This document shows positions 16,273-25,015 of a DNA stretch of 64,000 nucleotides, piece by piece. This DNA is from CAWUKV01 sp963923025. Its GTDB lineage: Bacteria > Cyanobacteriota > Cyanobacteriia > Phormidesmidales > Phormidesmidaceae. Every line of letters starts with the position of its first letter. Positions within the stretch are counted from its first letter, which is position 1. A program made the position numbers and the translations under genes. The notes beneath the pieces were generated by a model. It saw only the letters and a program-made list of their open reading frames with translations. It was not told the origin of the DNA and did no database searches. The stretch is taken from positions 15,482 to 79,481 of the forward strand of contig CAWUKV010000002.1 of NCBI GenBank assembly GCA_963923025.1. Direction: 5' to 3'.

Positions 16273-18507
16273 ATGACTGAACCAGCCAAAACCCTTTGCC
16301 CCTACTGTGGTGTCGGTTGCGGGCTAGAGGCATTACCCCCGGCTCGTCCTGGTCGACCGGTGAACCGGGATAGTGAGGGAAATCCGGTGTGGCTGACGCG
16401 GGGTGATCGTGCTCACCCTTCCAGTAAAGGTCAGGTCTGCATCAAAGGCGGTACCCTGGGCGAATCGTTGGATAAAAACCGGTTGCTACATCCGATGATG
16501 CGCAACTCGCTGGATGAGCCCTTTCGTCAGGTTAGTTGGGATGCTGCCCTGGGGCGGATCACCGCAGAAATTCAGGCGGCGATGGATGGCCGAGGGCCTG
16601 AATCGATCTGTATGTACGGCTCTGGCCAGTTCCAGACTGAGGACTACTACACCGCTCAAAAACTCCTCAAGGGTTGTCTGGGTACCAACAACTTTGACGC
16701 TAACTCACGGTTATGTATGTCGTCAGCTGTAGCGGGCTATATCCAAAGCTTTGGGGCTGACGGGCCACCCCCCTGCTACGACGATTTAGAACTGACCGAC
16801 TGTGCCTTTCTCATCGGCACCAACACCGCAGAATGCCACCCCATTGTCTTTAATCGACTGCGGAAGCACCACAAGAAAAACCGCAAGGTGAAGATGATTG
16901 TGGTGGACCCCCGTCGTACTGAAACAGCGCAGGCCGCTGATGTGCATCTGGCGATTAAGCCTGGTACCGATGTCGCCTTACTCAACGGCATCGCCCATTT
17001 GCTGCTGAAGCATGGCTGGATTGACCCAGCGTTTATTGACGAATGCACAACAGGGTTCAGCGAGTTTGCCGAGGTCGCTCAGCATTACCCACCAGAGCGG
17101 GTAGCCGAAATTTGCGGCATCACTACTCAAGAGCTCATCAAGACTGCTGCGCTGTGGGGTAAATCTCAGCGGGTGCTGTCGCTCTGGTCGATGGGCGTGA
17201 ATCAGTCCACCGAGGGCACCGCAAAGTGCCGGACGATTATTAATCTGCACCTGATGACGGGCAACGTTGGCCGTCCGGGGGCAGGGCCTTTCTCATTGAC
17301 GGGCCAGCCCAACGCCATGGGTGGGCGTGAGGCGGGCGGTTTGGCGCACATTTTACCTGGATATCGCCTGGTCAAAAATCCTGACCACCGCCAGGCGGTT
17401 GAGCAGGTTTGGCAGGTCCCGCCGGGGAGTATCTCCCCTGAGCCTGGTTTAGCCGCTTGGGACATGATGCTGGCGCTGGAGCAGGACGCGGTGGGTGTGC
17501 TGTGGGTGGCTGCAACGAACCCTGCCGTGAGCATGCCGGATGTCAAACGGACTCAAGCAGCGCTAAAGCGATCGCCCTTCACCATTTGCCAAGACGCCTA
17601 CTACCCCACCGAAACGGCTATGTTTGCCCATGTGGTGCTGCCTGCATCACAGTGGGGCGAGAAGGCCGGGGCGATGACTAACTCCGAACGGGTGGTCACC
17701 TACTGCCCCGCTTTTCGTCAGCCACCGGGCGAAGCACGGGCCGATTGGGAGATTTTTGCTGAGGTAGGTCGTCGGCTGGGCTTTGAAAAGCAGTTTGCCT
17801 GGGTCAACTCAGCCGAGGTCTATGCAGAGTTTCTGACGCTGACCAAAGGGCAACTGTGCGATATGACGGGGCTCAGCCACGAGAAGTTGGCCGCAGGCCC
17901 GATCCAATGGCCCTATCCTCAGAATGAAACACCTGAAACTGCCCGAGACAAGTTCGATAAACGGCTCTACACCAACCTACAGTTCAAAACTCCCGACAAA
18001 CGGGCGCGGTTTGCGGCCTTCCATGCCAAGGGCCTAGCCGAACCGCCCAATTCAGACTATCCCTTTGTCCTGACCACCGGGCGGCTCTACGGCCACTGGC
18101 ATACGCAGAGTCGGACAGGCCGCATTGAAAAGATTGTCAAACGCCATCCGTCTCCGCTACTCGAAATGAATCCCCGCGATGCACAGCGGCTTCAGATTCA
18201 GTCCGGAGATTGGGTTGAAGTGCAGTCTGCTCGTGGGTTTGCCCAGCTCAAGGTGCTGGTAACGCAGAATATTACGCGGGGGACGGTGTTTATGCCTATG
18301 CACTGGGGCTTCTTGTGGGCTGACAATGCTGAGGTGAACGCATTGACCCATGCTGAGGTTTGTCCGATTTCGTTGGAGCCAGAGCTGAAAGCCTGCGCAG
18401 TGCAACTGGTGCCGATTGAGGGACCGACGATGACGGTGGTCGATTTGGCTGGGTTAGCCGTAGCTGACGAATCGGCTAAAAACAAACTGTCCATTGCCAG
18501 CCGGTAA
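16273..18507 (+). CDS. narB: Ferredoxin-nitrate reductase (molybdopterin)
   Basis: NarB reduces nitrate to nitrite with electrons from ferredoxin, using a bis-MGD molybdenum cofactor and one [4Fe-4S] cluster. The cluster ligands are Cys9, Cys12, Cys16 (LCPYCGVGC) and Cys56 (GQVCIKGG). The central molybdopterin oxidoreductase domain includes MGVNQSTEGTAK and NAMGGREAGG, and the C-terminal MGD-binding domain starts around LTTGRLYGHWHTQSRTGR. The 744-residue length matches cyanobacterial NarB and lacks a Tat signal, so the enzyme is cytoplasmic. GGGAGG lies 6 bp before the ATG. The molybdenum-cofactor gene moaD is present at 38056. Confidence 0.96.
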   Translation: MTEPAKTLCPYCGVGCGLEALPPARPGRPVNRDSEGNPVWLTRGDRAHPSSKGQVCIKGGTLGESLDKNRLLHPMMRNSLDEPFRQVSWDAALGRITAEIQAAMDGRGPESICMYGSGQFQTEDYYTAQKLLKGCLGTNNFDANSRLCMSSAVAGYIQSFGADGPPPCYDDLELTDCAFLIGTNTAECHPIVFNRLRKHHKKNRKVKMIVVDPRRTETAQAADVHLAIKPGTDVALLNGIAHLLLKHGWIDPAFIDECTTGFSEFAEVAQHYPPERVAEICGITTQELIKTAALWGKSQRVLSLWSMGVNQSTEGTAKCRTIINLHLMTGNVGRPGAGPFSLTGQPNAMGGREAGGLAHILPGYRLVKNPDHRQAVEQVWQVPPGSISPEPGLAAWDMMLALEQDAVGVLWVAATNPAVSMPDVKRTQAALKRSPFTICQDAYYPTETAMFAHVVLPASQWGEKAGAMTNSERVVTYCPAFRQPPGEARADWEIFAEVGRRLGFEKQFAWVNSAEVYAEFLTLTKGQLCDMTGLSHEKLAAGPIQWPYPQNETPETARDKFDKRLYTNLQFKTPDKRARFAAFHAKGLAEPPNSDYPFVLTTGRLYGHWHTQSRTGRIEKIVKRHPSPLLEMNPRDAQRLQIQSGDWVEVQSARGFAQLKVLVTQNITRGTVFMPMHWGFLWADNAEVNALTHAEVCPISLEPELKACAVQLVPIEGPTMTVVDLAGLAVADESAKNKLSIASR

Positions 18508-18536
18508 GTGTATGGCCGTAAGTAAATCAAAGCTTG

Positions 18537-18640
18537 TGTCATGCTGAGCTTGTCGAAGCATCTCGGCAAAAGCGCTATGCATCGAGAGATTCCTCGACTC
18601 CGTTGCTCCAGAGGAGCCGCTAAAGCGAACGGAATGACAT
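18537..18640. repeat. Palindromic interspersed element (TGTCAT...ATGACA)
   Basis: Bounded by TGTCAT and ATGACA, with internal GCTGAGCTTGTCGAAGCATC and GAGATTCCTCGACTCCG. This resembles the GAGC-TGTCGAAG family of intergenic palindromes seen in many bacteria. It lies between the convergent narB and peroxiredoxin genes and may serve both as a transcription stop. Confidence 0.6.
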
Positions 18641-18692
18641 GCCGTCAGATAATTAGGGCTGCCTACTTAGTAGAACGGCGGCGCTATGCGCT

Positions 18693-19253
18693 TTAGGCAG
18701 ACATTACCGTCCGCCAAACCTGCATCAGTACGGCAGCCTGGTTCGGTTTCTGGGCGTCAGGGTTAACGTAATTCAGCATTGTCTCTGCATCAGAGACGGT
18801 CGGCATCGACTCAAAACCATCCGGCTCAATAAACATTTTCTTGATGATGCCGTTGTCTACCAGCATGGAATAGCGCCATGAACGGTAACCCATGCCTTTG
18901 TCAGAAAGGTTGACGAGCATTCCCATTTGACGAGAAAAGTCTCCTCGCGTATCTGGGAGAAAACGCACCTGATCGGCTCCCTCATCCTGAGCCCAAGCTG
19001 TCAACGTAAACGGATCGTTGACGGCGATACAAAAAATCTCGTCGACGCCGCTGGCCTGCAACGCCTTGGCATACTCGTTATAGCCTAAGAGCTGAATGGG
19101 AGAATGTGGGCAGGTGAAAGCTCCGGGTACAGAGAACGCCACGATCGTCTTGTGATCAAACAGTGCAGCGCTGGAACGATCAACCCATTCCCCCCGGTTG
19201 ACTATTCGAAAGGTTGCTTGGGGAACATGCTGTCCTTCATGATTGACTAACAT
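18693..19253 (-). CDS. Type II (Prx5-like) peroxiredoxin with shifted active-site cysteine
   Basis: A 186-residue redoxin of the Prx5/type II group, which reduces peroxides using thiols such as glutathione/glutaredoxin. The framework VPGAFT, VDEIFCIAVNDPF, FSRQMGMLVN and MGYRSWRYSMLVDNG is clear. The canonical active-site motif is PGAFTPTC; here it reads PGAFTCPHS, so the cysteine is Cys48 and His50 occupies the usual catalytic position. The alignment has no gap, so it is not a simple frameshift. I recall related cyanobacterial sequences with the same variant. It is convergent with narB and divergent from katG, a likely oxidative-stress pair. Confidence 0.85.
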   Translation of the reverse strand: MLVNHEGQHVPQATFRIVNRGEWVDRSSAALFDHKTIVAFSVPGAFTCPHSPIQLLGYNEYAKALQASGVDEIFCIAVNDPFTLTAWAQDEGADQVRFLPDTRGDFSRQMGMLVNLSDKGMGYRSWRYSMLVDNGIIKKMFIEPDGFESMPTVSDAETMLNYVNPDAQKPNQAAVLMQVWRTVMSA

Positions 19254-19887
19254 CTACGCTATTCCTTACTCGCACGAGTATCTTTCGGACGTTGCTGGTG
19301 GCGAGATAAGTAGCGGTCTGTCAAATATGACCTGCTTCTATGCCACTTTTCAGTCGGCATAGAATAATCTGGCTATAGGCCAGGTTCAGAACATCAAGCG
19401 TCGCTACCCCGTTCAACCAACAGCGGCATAACGCCAGGCAAGGTGAACAGCATTATCCTGGCGGTGCTGCCCTTCAACCCATACTCATCTCGGACTCTCA
19501 TACCTTAAGCGTAAGCAACTAAACTTACTTTTGTTCAGCAAAGCGCAACACTAATTCTTGATTCTTGATATCTCTACAAGATTTTTCTGGAAAAATTCTG
19601 TTGTGTAGGCAGATCAACAAAGGGACTTAAGCGGCAACGAAACAACCGTGGCACAGCTGTAGTGATGCTGCAGGCCTATCGGACAACACAGCGTATGTAT
19701 TGCCGCCCATCTGAACAGGACTGGCTAGAGACCATTAAACATTGTTTCCATAATTCATTTTTAGCAACCTGAGCGGTTTGAGTTGGGATAGGCTTACGAT
19801 ATTGCTTTAGTAGAAGCCGTAATGATTATGACTTACTCGTTGCTGTGATCCTAATCATTGCAGCGCTCACCACTGAGGAAAGAACCT
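19254..19887. other. Divergent control region between peroxiredoxin and katG
   Basis: 634 bp without a gene. Near its right end AATGATTA (19821-19828) and TAATCATT (19852-19859) form an inverted repeat just upstream of katG, in a locally A/T-rich setting. No other strong motif was recognised. Confidence 0.45.
19821..19859 (+). promoter_or_regulatory. Inverted repeat upstream of katG, possible Fur/PerR-type operator
   Basis: AATGATTA and TAATCATT are exact reverse complements 23 bp apart, ending 28 bp before the katG ATG. The half-sites resemble Fur/PerR half-boxes, but the spacing is not the standard one. Confidence 0.3.
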
Positions 19888-22317
19888 ATGACCAGTAGCT
19901 CGGCCAGTAACCCCCTAAACCAACCAACCAGTCGTCAGACCCGATGCCCATTTCCTATTCTGGGCCGTAAGCTTGTACAGGTTTGGCAGACGATAACGTC
20001 ATCTCCCGATGCTGGTCGTATGGCCGCCAGCATCGATACGGGTAACGCCAGTGCGACCAATGCGGCAAAGACTAGCGGTGGTCGGCAGATGGCTGCGTCT
20101 CCAGATAGCAGTGGTGATATTAACAAGTGCCCCTTTATGGGCGGCCCTCGAAATTTTGCGGCGGGCGGTGGGACGTCAAATCAGGACTGGTGGCCCAACC
20201 GGCTCAAGCTAGAAATGCTGCATCAGCACTCGCCTAAGGGCAACCCGATGGGCGTAGATTTTGACTACGCTGAGGCATTCAAGAGCCTAGACCTTAATGC
20301 GCTACGGCAAGATATCTACGAGCTGATGACCACGTCCCAAGACTGGTGGCCCGCAGACTATGGCCACTATGGGCCGCTGTTTATTCGCATGGCCTGGCAC
20401 AGTGCAGGGACCTACCGGATTGGCGATGGTCGAGGTGGTGCATCTTCGGGCTCGCAGCGGTTTGCGCCGCTCAACAGCTGGCCCGACAACGCCAATCTAG
20501 ACAAGGCCCGAATGCTGCTATGGCCCGTGAAGCAGAAGTATGGCAACAAAATCTCCTGGGCCGACCTGATGGTCTTTGCCGGTAACTGTGCGCTGGAGTC
20601 GATGGGCTTCAAGACGATTGGCTTTGCCGGTGGGCGGGAAGATATTTGGGAGCCCGAAGAAGACATTTACTGGGGCTCTGAACATACCTGGCACGGCGAT
20701 GCAAGCTACAGCGGCAAGCGGTACAGCGGCGATCGCGTCCTTGAAAACCCCTTAGCGGCCGTCCGTATGGGCTTGATTTACGTGAATCCAGAAGGTCCCA
20801 ACGGTGAGCCGGATCCAGTGGGTTCTGGACGGGACATCCGCGAGACCTTTGGCCGCATGGCGATGAACGACGAGGAGACGGTGGCGCTGGTGGCAGGCGG
20901 GCATACCTTTGGTAAGTGCCACGGCGCGGGCGATGCGTCGCTGGTTGGGGTGGAACCCGAAGGCGCAAGCATTGTTGAACAGGGTCTGGGCTGGAAGAGT
21001 ACCTTCAACTCTGGTGTAGGCGTTGATGCGATTACTAGCGGTATAGAAGGGGCCTGGACGCCGACCCCAACCCAATGGGATAACAGCTATTTTGAAACTC
21101 TGTTTTCCTACGATTGGAAACTGGTCAAGAGCCCAGCCGGGGCACATCAGTGGGCACCCGCAGACGGCAGTGTTGCCACGGTGCCCGACGCTCACGATCC
21201 GTCTAAACACCATGCGCCGATGATGACTACGGCGGACATGGCGATGAGAAAGGACCCGGTCTACGAGCCGATTTCACGCCGTTACTACGAGAACCCAGAC
21301 GAGTTTGCCGATGCCTTTGCCAAGGCCTGGTTTAAGCTGACCCACCGAGATATGGGGCCACTGTCCCGCTACCTAGGGGCGGAGGTGCCCGCAGAGGAAT
21401 TCCTGTGGCAAGATCTGGTTCCCGCCGTCGATCACCCACTGATTGATGGGCAGGATGTGGCCGCGTTGAAGGCAAAAATGCTGGCTTCCGGGTTGTCGGT
21501 ATCGCAGCTGGTCTCGACGGCTTGGGCTTCGGCAGTAACGTTCCGCAATTCTGACAAGCGAGGTGGGGCGAACGGTGCCCGCGTTCGGCTGGCACCACAG
21601 AAGGATTGGGAGGCTAACCAGCCGCAACAGCTTGCAACAGTGCTGCAACAGCTAGAGGCCATTCAGACAGAGTTCAACAATGCTCAGTCTGGTGGTAAGC
21701 GCGTCTCGCTGGCCGACCTGATTGTCCTGGGCGGTTGTGCTGGCGTTGAGCAGGCGGCGAAGCAGGCAGGGCATGATGTGACGGTTCCCTTCCAACCCGG
21801 ACGGACGGATGCGTCCCAGGAGAACACAGACGTTGAGGCGTTTGCCCCACTGGAGCCGGTCGCAGACGGGTTCCGTAACTACCTGAAGGACAGCCCCTCT
21901 GTTTCTGCAGAGGAACTGCTAGTTGACCGGGCGCAGCTGATGACGCTATCGGCCCCCGAGATGACGGTGCTGGTGGGCGGCATGCGCATGCTGGGAACTA
22001 ACTACGGGGGAACCCAGCACGGCGTCTTCACTCAGCGACCGGGGACGTTGACCAATGACTACTTCGTCAACCTGCTGGACCTGGGGACGAAGTGGGCAGC
22101 AGTATCGGACGATGAAATGGAGTTTGAAGGGCGCGATCGCACCACTAACGAGCTCAAGTGGACGGGCACCCGTGTGGACCTGATCTTTGGCTCCAATTCT
22201 CAGCTGCGTGCCATTGCCGAAGTCTACGGATCTCAAGATGCCGAAGCGAAGTTTGTTCATGACTTTGTGGCTGCCTGGGACAAGGTGATGAACCTGGACC
22301 GCTTTGATCTTGATTAG
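19888..22317 (+). CDS. katG: Catalase-peroxidase KatG with long N-terminal extension
   Basis: A bifunctional haem enzyme that breaks down hydrogen peroxide. The distal triad Arg167-Trp170-His171 is in FIRMAWHSAGTYR, the crosslinking Tyr in GLIYVNPEGPNG, and the proximal His in VAGGHTFGKCHG. The second, inactive peroxidase repeat follows to the C-terminus. The ATG at 19888 is chosen because GAGGAA lies 7 bp upstream; an upstream TTG is less likely. With 809 residues it is about 60-75 longer than usual: the normal start KCPFMGG is found at residue 80, preceded by a Ser/Thr/Ala-rich segment that begins with another CPF (residues 20-22). It has no evident signal peptide. Confidence 0.96.
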   Translation: MTSSSASNPLNQPTSRQTRCPFPILGRKLVQVWQTITSSPDAGRMAASIDTGNASATNAAKTSGGRQMAASPDSSGDINKCPFMGGPRNFAAGGGTSNQDWWPNRLKLEMLHQHSPKGNPMGVDFDYAEAFKSLDLNALRQDIYELMTTSQDWWPADYGHYGPLFIRMAWHSAGTYRIGDGRGGASSGSQRFAPLNSWPDNANLDKARMLLWPVKQKYGNKISWADLMVFAGNCALESMGFKTIGFAGGREDIWEPEEDIYWGSEHTWHGDASYSGKRYSGDRVLENPLAAVRMGLIYVNPEGPNGEPDPVGSGRDIRETFGRMAMNDEETVALVAGGHTFGKCHGAGDASLVGVEPEGASIVEQGLGWKSTFNSGVGVDAITSGIEGAWTPTPTQWDNSYFETLFSYDWKLVKSPAGAHQWAPADGSVATVPDAHDPSKHHAPMMTTADMAMRKDPVYEPISRRYYENPDEFADAFAKAWFKLTHRDMGPLSRYLGAEVPAEEFLWQDLVPAVDHPLIDGQDVAALKAKMLASGLSVSQLVSTAWASAVTFRNSDKRGGANGARVRLAPQKDWEANQPQQLATVLQQLEAIQTEFNNAQSGGKRVSLADLIVLGGCAGVEQAAKQAGHDVTVPFQPGRTDASQENTDVEAFAPLEPVADGFRNYLKDSPSVSAEELLVDRAQLMTLSAPEMTVLVGGMRMLGTNYGGTQHGVFTQRPGTLTNDYFVNLLDLGTKWAAVSDDEMEFEGRDRTTNELKWTGTRVDLIFGSNSQLRAIAEVYGSQDAEAKFVHDFVAAWDKVMNLDRFDLD

Positions 22318-22318
22318 T

Positions 22319-22441
22319 GGCGGAAGGCGGAAGGCAGAAGGAGCGTTTTCTTGTCCCAACGCCCTCACAAGGGTAGAGAGGCTCAGTTGGCGTTCTGTTC
22401 TGCCTTTTGCCTTCCCGCTTTTGCCTTCCCACTTTTGCCTT
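22319..22441. repeat. Heptamer-like short tandem repeats between convergent genes
   Basis: GGCGGAAGGCGGAAGGCAGAAGG near 22319 and, in the opposite sense, 14-bp units (TTTTGCCTTCCCGC, TTTTGCCTTCCCAC) near 22407-22440 can pair with one another. This places a long imperfect hairpin between katG and the cyanophycinase-like gene, probably acting as a two-way terminator. Confidence 0.6.
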
Positions 22442-23494
22442 TTACGGCTGCGCAACCGGTTGCTTCTTTAATCCAGACTTGCCGCCTAAGGTGTACCAGT
22501 AGAACCAATCGCCGCCCGAGGCCGAGGACCAGTCATTCAGGTCAAATTTGCCAACTCCATCGGGGGTACCTGCAATTCTGTAAACGCGGACCGCTTTGCC
22601 GTCGTTGTCCCACACCAGCGGCCAACCGGGCTCAAACTGCTCGGGTAGCGCGCTGTTGGGGGATAAAAAGTAGGCGTCTTGTCCTCTTTTGCTTCCGTTA
22701 CCAAACACGCGGGCAATGCCCTGGGCATTGATGGCGACAAAGGCACCTTCTTCTAGGCCAATGGCGCGGTTCTCTAGGTCATTATTCTCCATCCAAACAA
22801 CTTTGGCTAACAAGCCCAGCCGCCCCCCATAGCGGGTTTCTGGGTTGCGACTGTTCATTCGGTCCAAGTGAGTGTCGGTAATCACTTTGGAGAGTAGGGG
22901 AACGCAGACAAAATTGCTATCGTGGACGGTGTCTGTGTTGAAGTGAAAGGGATCGTTGAGAATTTCTGAACTGAGGACGCCTTGGTGGTCGGGTGAGTAG
23001 TAGTGACTGCCCAAAATGGCCATGCCTGCGCTGGTTCCTGCTATGGGCACTTGTTTGTCGTTGATCAGATAGTTGATCGCATCTTCAGTGCGGGTGCCTT
23101 CCCAGTATTCTAGATATTTGTTCTGGTCACCGCCTGCAATGAATAGCGCATCCGCTGCTCGAATGTAATCTTCTACCTCTGGGCTGTTGGCTGCTGCGCG
23201 GCTATCGATAGAGAGCTCTGCGGCGGAGTGAATGTAATCACGATAGTTGCGGCAGATAAAGTCGGCCTGTCGGCCCACGCCACCTGTGCGTATAACCAAA
23301 TATCGACCGCCACGGGCATGCTCTAGGAACCACCGTGTTGCGGCATCTTCACCTGACAGCCCGCCTTCTGCGCCACCAATGAGGAGAATGGCAGGCTCAG
23401 GCTGGCAGCGCGGCTGACTTCGATCACCACAGCTTCGATTACCACAGCTGAGCCGATACTCGAAGTCGCGCTGTTTGCCCATTACAAGCCCCAT
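22442..23494 (-). CDS. Cyanophycinase-like peptidase (family S51)
   Basis: A 350-residue serine peptidase of family S51. The nucleophile elbow GTSAGMAIL and the preceding ALFIAGGDQNKY loop are intact, and the DTHLDRMNSR segment corresponds to the DQHF-type catalytic region. Cyanophycinases release Asp-Arg dipeptides from the nitrogen-storage polymer cyanophycin. The protein is longer than the roughly 270-residue CphB, with about 50 extra C-terminal residues, so it belongs to a divergent branch whose substrate is uncertain. There is a short Cys-rich N-terminus but no clear signal peptide. No cphA synthetase is seen nearby. Confidence 0.82.
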   Translation of the reverse strand: MGLVMGKQRDFEYRLSCGNRSCGDRSQPRCQPEPAILLIGGAEGGLSGEDAATRWFLEHARGGRYLVIRTGGVGRQADFICRNYRDYIHSAAELSIDSRAAANSPEVEDYIRAADALFIAGGDQNKYLEYWEGTRTEDAINYLINDKQVPIAGTSAGMAILGSHYYSPDHQGVLSSEILNDPFHFNTDTVHDSNFVCVPLLSKVITDTHLDRMNSRNPETRYGGRLGLLAKVVWMENNDLENRAIGLEEGAFVAINAQGIARVFGNGSKRGQDAYFLSPNSALPEQFEPGWPLVWDNDGKAVRVYRIAGTPDGVGKFDLNDWSSASGGDWFYWYTLGGKSGLKKQPVAQP

Positions 23495-23508
23495 TACAGG
23501 TTTGGAAG

Positions 23509-23931
23509 TCAGTTGCCAGGGGGTATCGTATCACGCAGGTCCATCGGTTTTGATGTTGGGAATTGATCAACCTGAATGCGCTGCATGTGGGCCTGTTCGG
23601 GTTGAAAGTCTGGAGGGAATCGAGTCAGTCCTGGTGCATAGTCAGCTGCGGTGAGATTGGCCTCCTGTAAATGAGTGTCGCGGAGGTCAGTACCAATTAG
23701 GCTGCATCCCCGTAGGTCAGCCCCAGTCAAGTTGACACCGCTGAGACTGGCGTAGCTCAAGTCTGCGCCCCGCAGGTTGGCCCGACTTAAATCTGTCTGG
23801 TTCAGGTCGGCGTAGCTCAGGTCAATGCCTTTGAGGTTAGCTTGAGTCAGGTCTGCTGCAGTTAGGCAAAGACCGTTAAAGTCTCGCTGGCCTTGATGAT
23901 AGCGGTGGATTAGATCAGGGGCTGATGTCAT
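23509..23931 (-). CDS. Pentapeptide-repeat protein
   Basis: A 140-residue protein whose middle (residues about 20-95) is an array of A(D/N)LXX pentapeptides, for example LTQANLKGIDLSYADLNQTDL and RANLRGADLSYASLSGVNL, which should fold as a right-handed quadrilateral beta helix. No export signal is seen. The function of most cyanobacterial members is unknown. It is 14 bp upstream of the cyanophycinase-like gene on the same strand, so the two may be co-transcribed, and 41 bp downstream of PTOX. Confidence 0.85.
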   Translation of the reverse strand: MTSAPDLIHRYHQGQRDFNGLCLTAADLTQANLKGIDLSYADLNQTDLSRANLRGADLSYASLSGVNLTGADLRGCSLIGTDLRDTHLQEANLTAADYAPGLTRFPPDFQPEQAHMQRIQVDQFPTSKPMDLRDTIPPGN

Positions 23932-23972
23932 GGGATGCTTCCGAGAGATGAGGGCGGGGATAGGCTGAATGG

Positions 23973-24632
23973 CTATTCTGTGGCGAGTACAGGGGTGTGG
24001 GGACTGTGAATTAGCTGTTCGGCGTTGGGCTGCTGACAGGCCACCATCGTTTTGACATGCTCCATTTCGTCGTCGCGAATGGCGACAAACACGTCATAGA
24101 GATTGTCAATTTGTGGACGACGATCCGTCGTTGGACGAGCGGTTTGAAATTCATCAAACATGTAGAGATCGCCATCGCGGTAGTAGCTGAGTGCGATCGC
24201 AGGAGCCGGTTGTGACTTGAGGTCGGCTTCGCTGGTTTGCAAAAACTTGTCGTAGCTGGCGTAGGCGTGTTCTTCAACCAGTTCCATGAAGTGATAGGCC
24301 GACTTGGGAGACACCATGTACAAACCAACGATAATCCAGTAGTACAGTAGCGCCACGTGGCGGGCTAGAAACCGATCGATCCAACGGCTGTTACCGCCCA
24401 ACGCTTCCATAATTAACAGATGGTGTAGTTCATTCCACGATTCGGCAAAGTGAACCTTGAGCCAATCTACTCGACGCCACCAGCCTAACGTTTCATAGAG
24501 GTGCAGGACCGATAAATACGAGAAGTACGGAACACGCGCGACCGTTTCTAAAACATAAAACCTGGGGTAGGGTCGATTACGATAGACCGTGTTGATGACA
24601 AAGACTAGAATGCCAACCAGTAATCGAATCAT
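23973..24632 (-). CDS. Alternative oxidase / plastid-type terminal oxidase (PTOX)
   Basis: A 219-residue di-iron plastoquinol oxidase that passes electrons from plastoquinol to oxygen and relieves over-reduction. The iron ligands are seen in four helices: Glu29 in VLETVARVPYF, Glu68-x-x-His71 in ESWNELHHLLIMEALGG, the Glu in MELVEEHAYASYD, and Glu-x-x-His in RDDEMEHVKTM. It lacks a transit peptide, as expected for the cyanobacterial form. The ATG at 24632 is preferred over an upstream start at 24695 because AGGAGAACTC sits 7 bp before it. A triple 15-bp repeat lies 64-108 bp upstream. Confidence 0.93.
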   Translation of the reverse strand: MIRLLVGILVFVINTVYRNRPYPRFYVLETVARVPYFSYLSVLHLYETLGWWRRVDWLKVHFAESWNELHHLLIMEALGGNSRWIDRFLARHVALLYYWIIVGLYMVSPKSAYHFMELVEEHAYASYDKFLQTSEADLKSQPAPAIALSYYRDGDLYMFDEFQTARPTTDRRPQIDNLYDVFVAIRDDEMEHVKTMVACQQPNAEQLIHSPHTPVLATE

Positions 24633-24695
24633 ATGAGTTCTCCTGAGTAAGAGAAAAGCTTGGAGTTGTTTGGGTTTTGGGGTGGCCTTGCGCAA

Positions 24696-24740
24696 GCCTG
24701 TAGCGGTAATGCCTGTAGCGGTAATGCCTGTAGCGGTAAT
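24696..24740. repeat. Three exact tandem copies of a 15-bp unit upstream of PTOX
   Basis: GCCTGTAGCGGTAAT is repeated at 24696-24710, 24711-24725 and 24726-24740 without a mismatch, and a degenerate GTTGGTAACG follows. It lies in the PTOX leader or promoter. Confidence 0.9.
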
Positions 24741-25015
24741 GTTGGTAACGCGAAAGGTTCACCCTGTAAACACTGGTACTCTAGCAACTTTGCCCCCTGA
24801 TGAGATTGAATTGTGACACGCGTTAATAGACAACTCATCTGTTGTTAATGCGTCTTTTGAGAGACAAAATGGTATCAAATGTGTCGATTTAGAGGCGTCT
24901 TTTGTTCGTTCCAACGATTATCGACAATCCCTGAATCAGTATGAATTGAGAGAAATCAATTAAGGGAAATCACAATGCTTGATTCTGTAGCCGGTCATGA
25001 TGGTGGGAGGCCCCC

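Noticed and set aside
24577..24838. Minus-strand frames giving Tyr-Arg-His repeats
   Set aside because: They are translations of the 15-bp tandem repeat and overlap the PTOX start.
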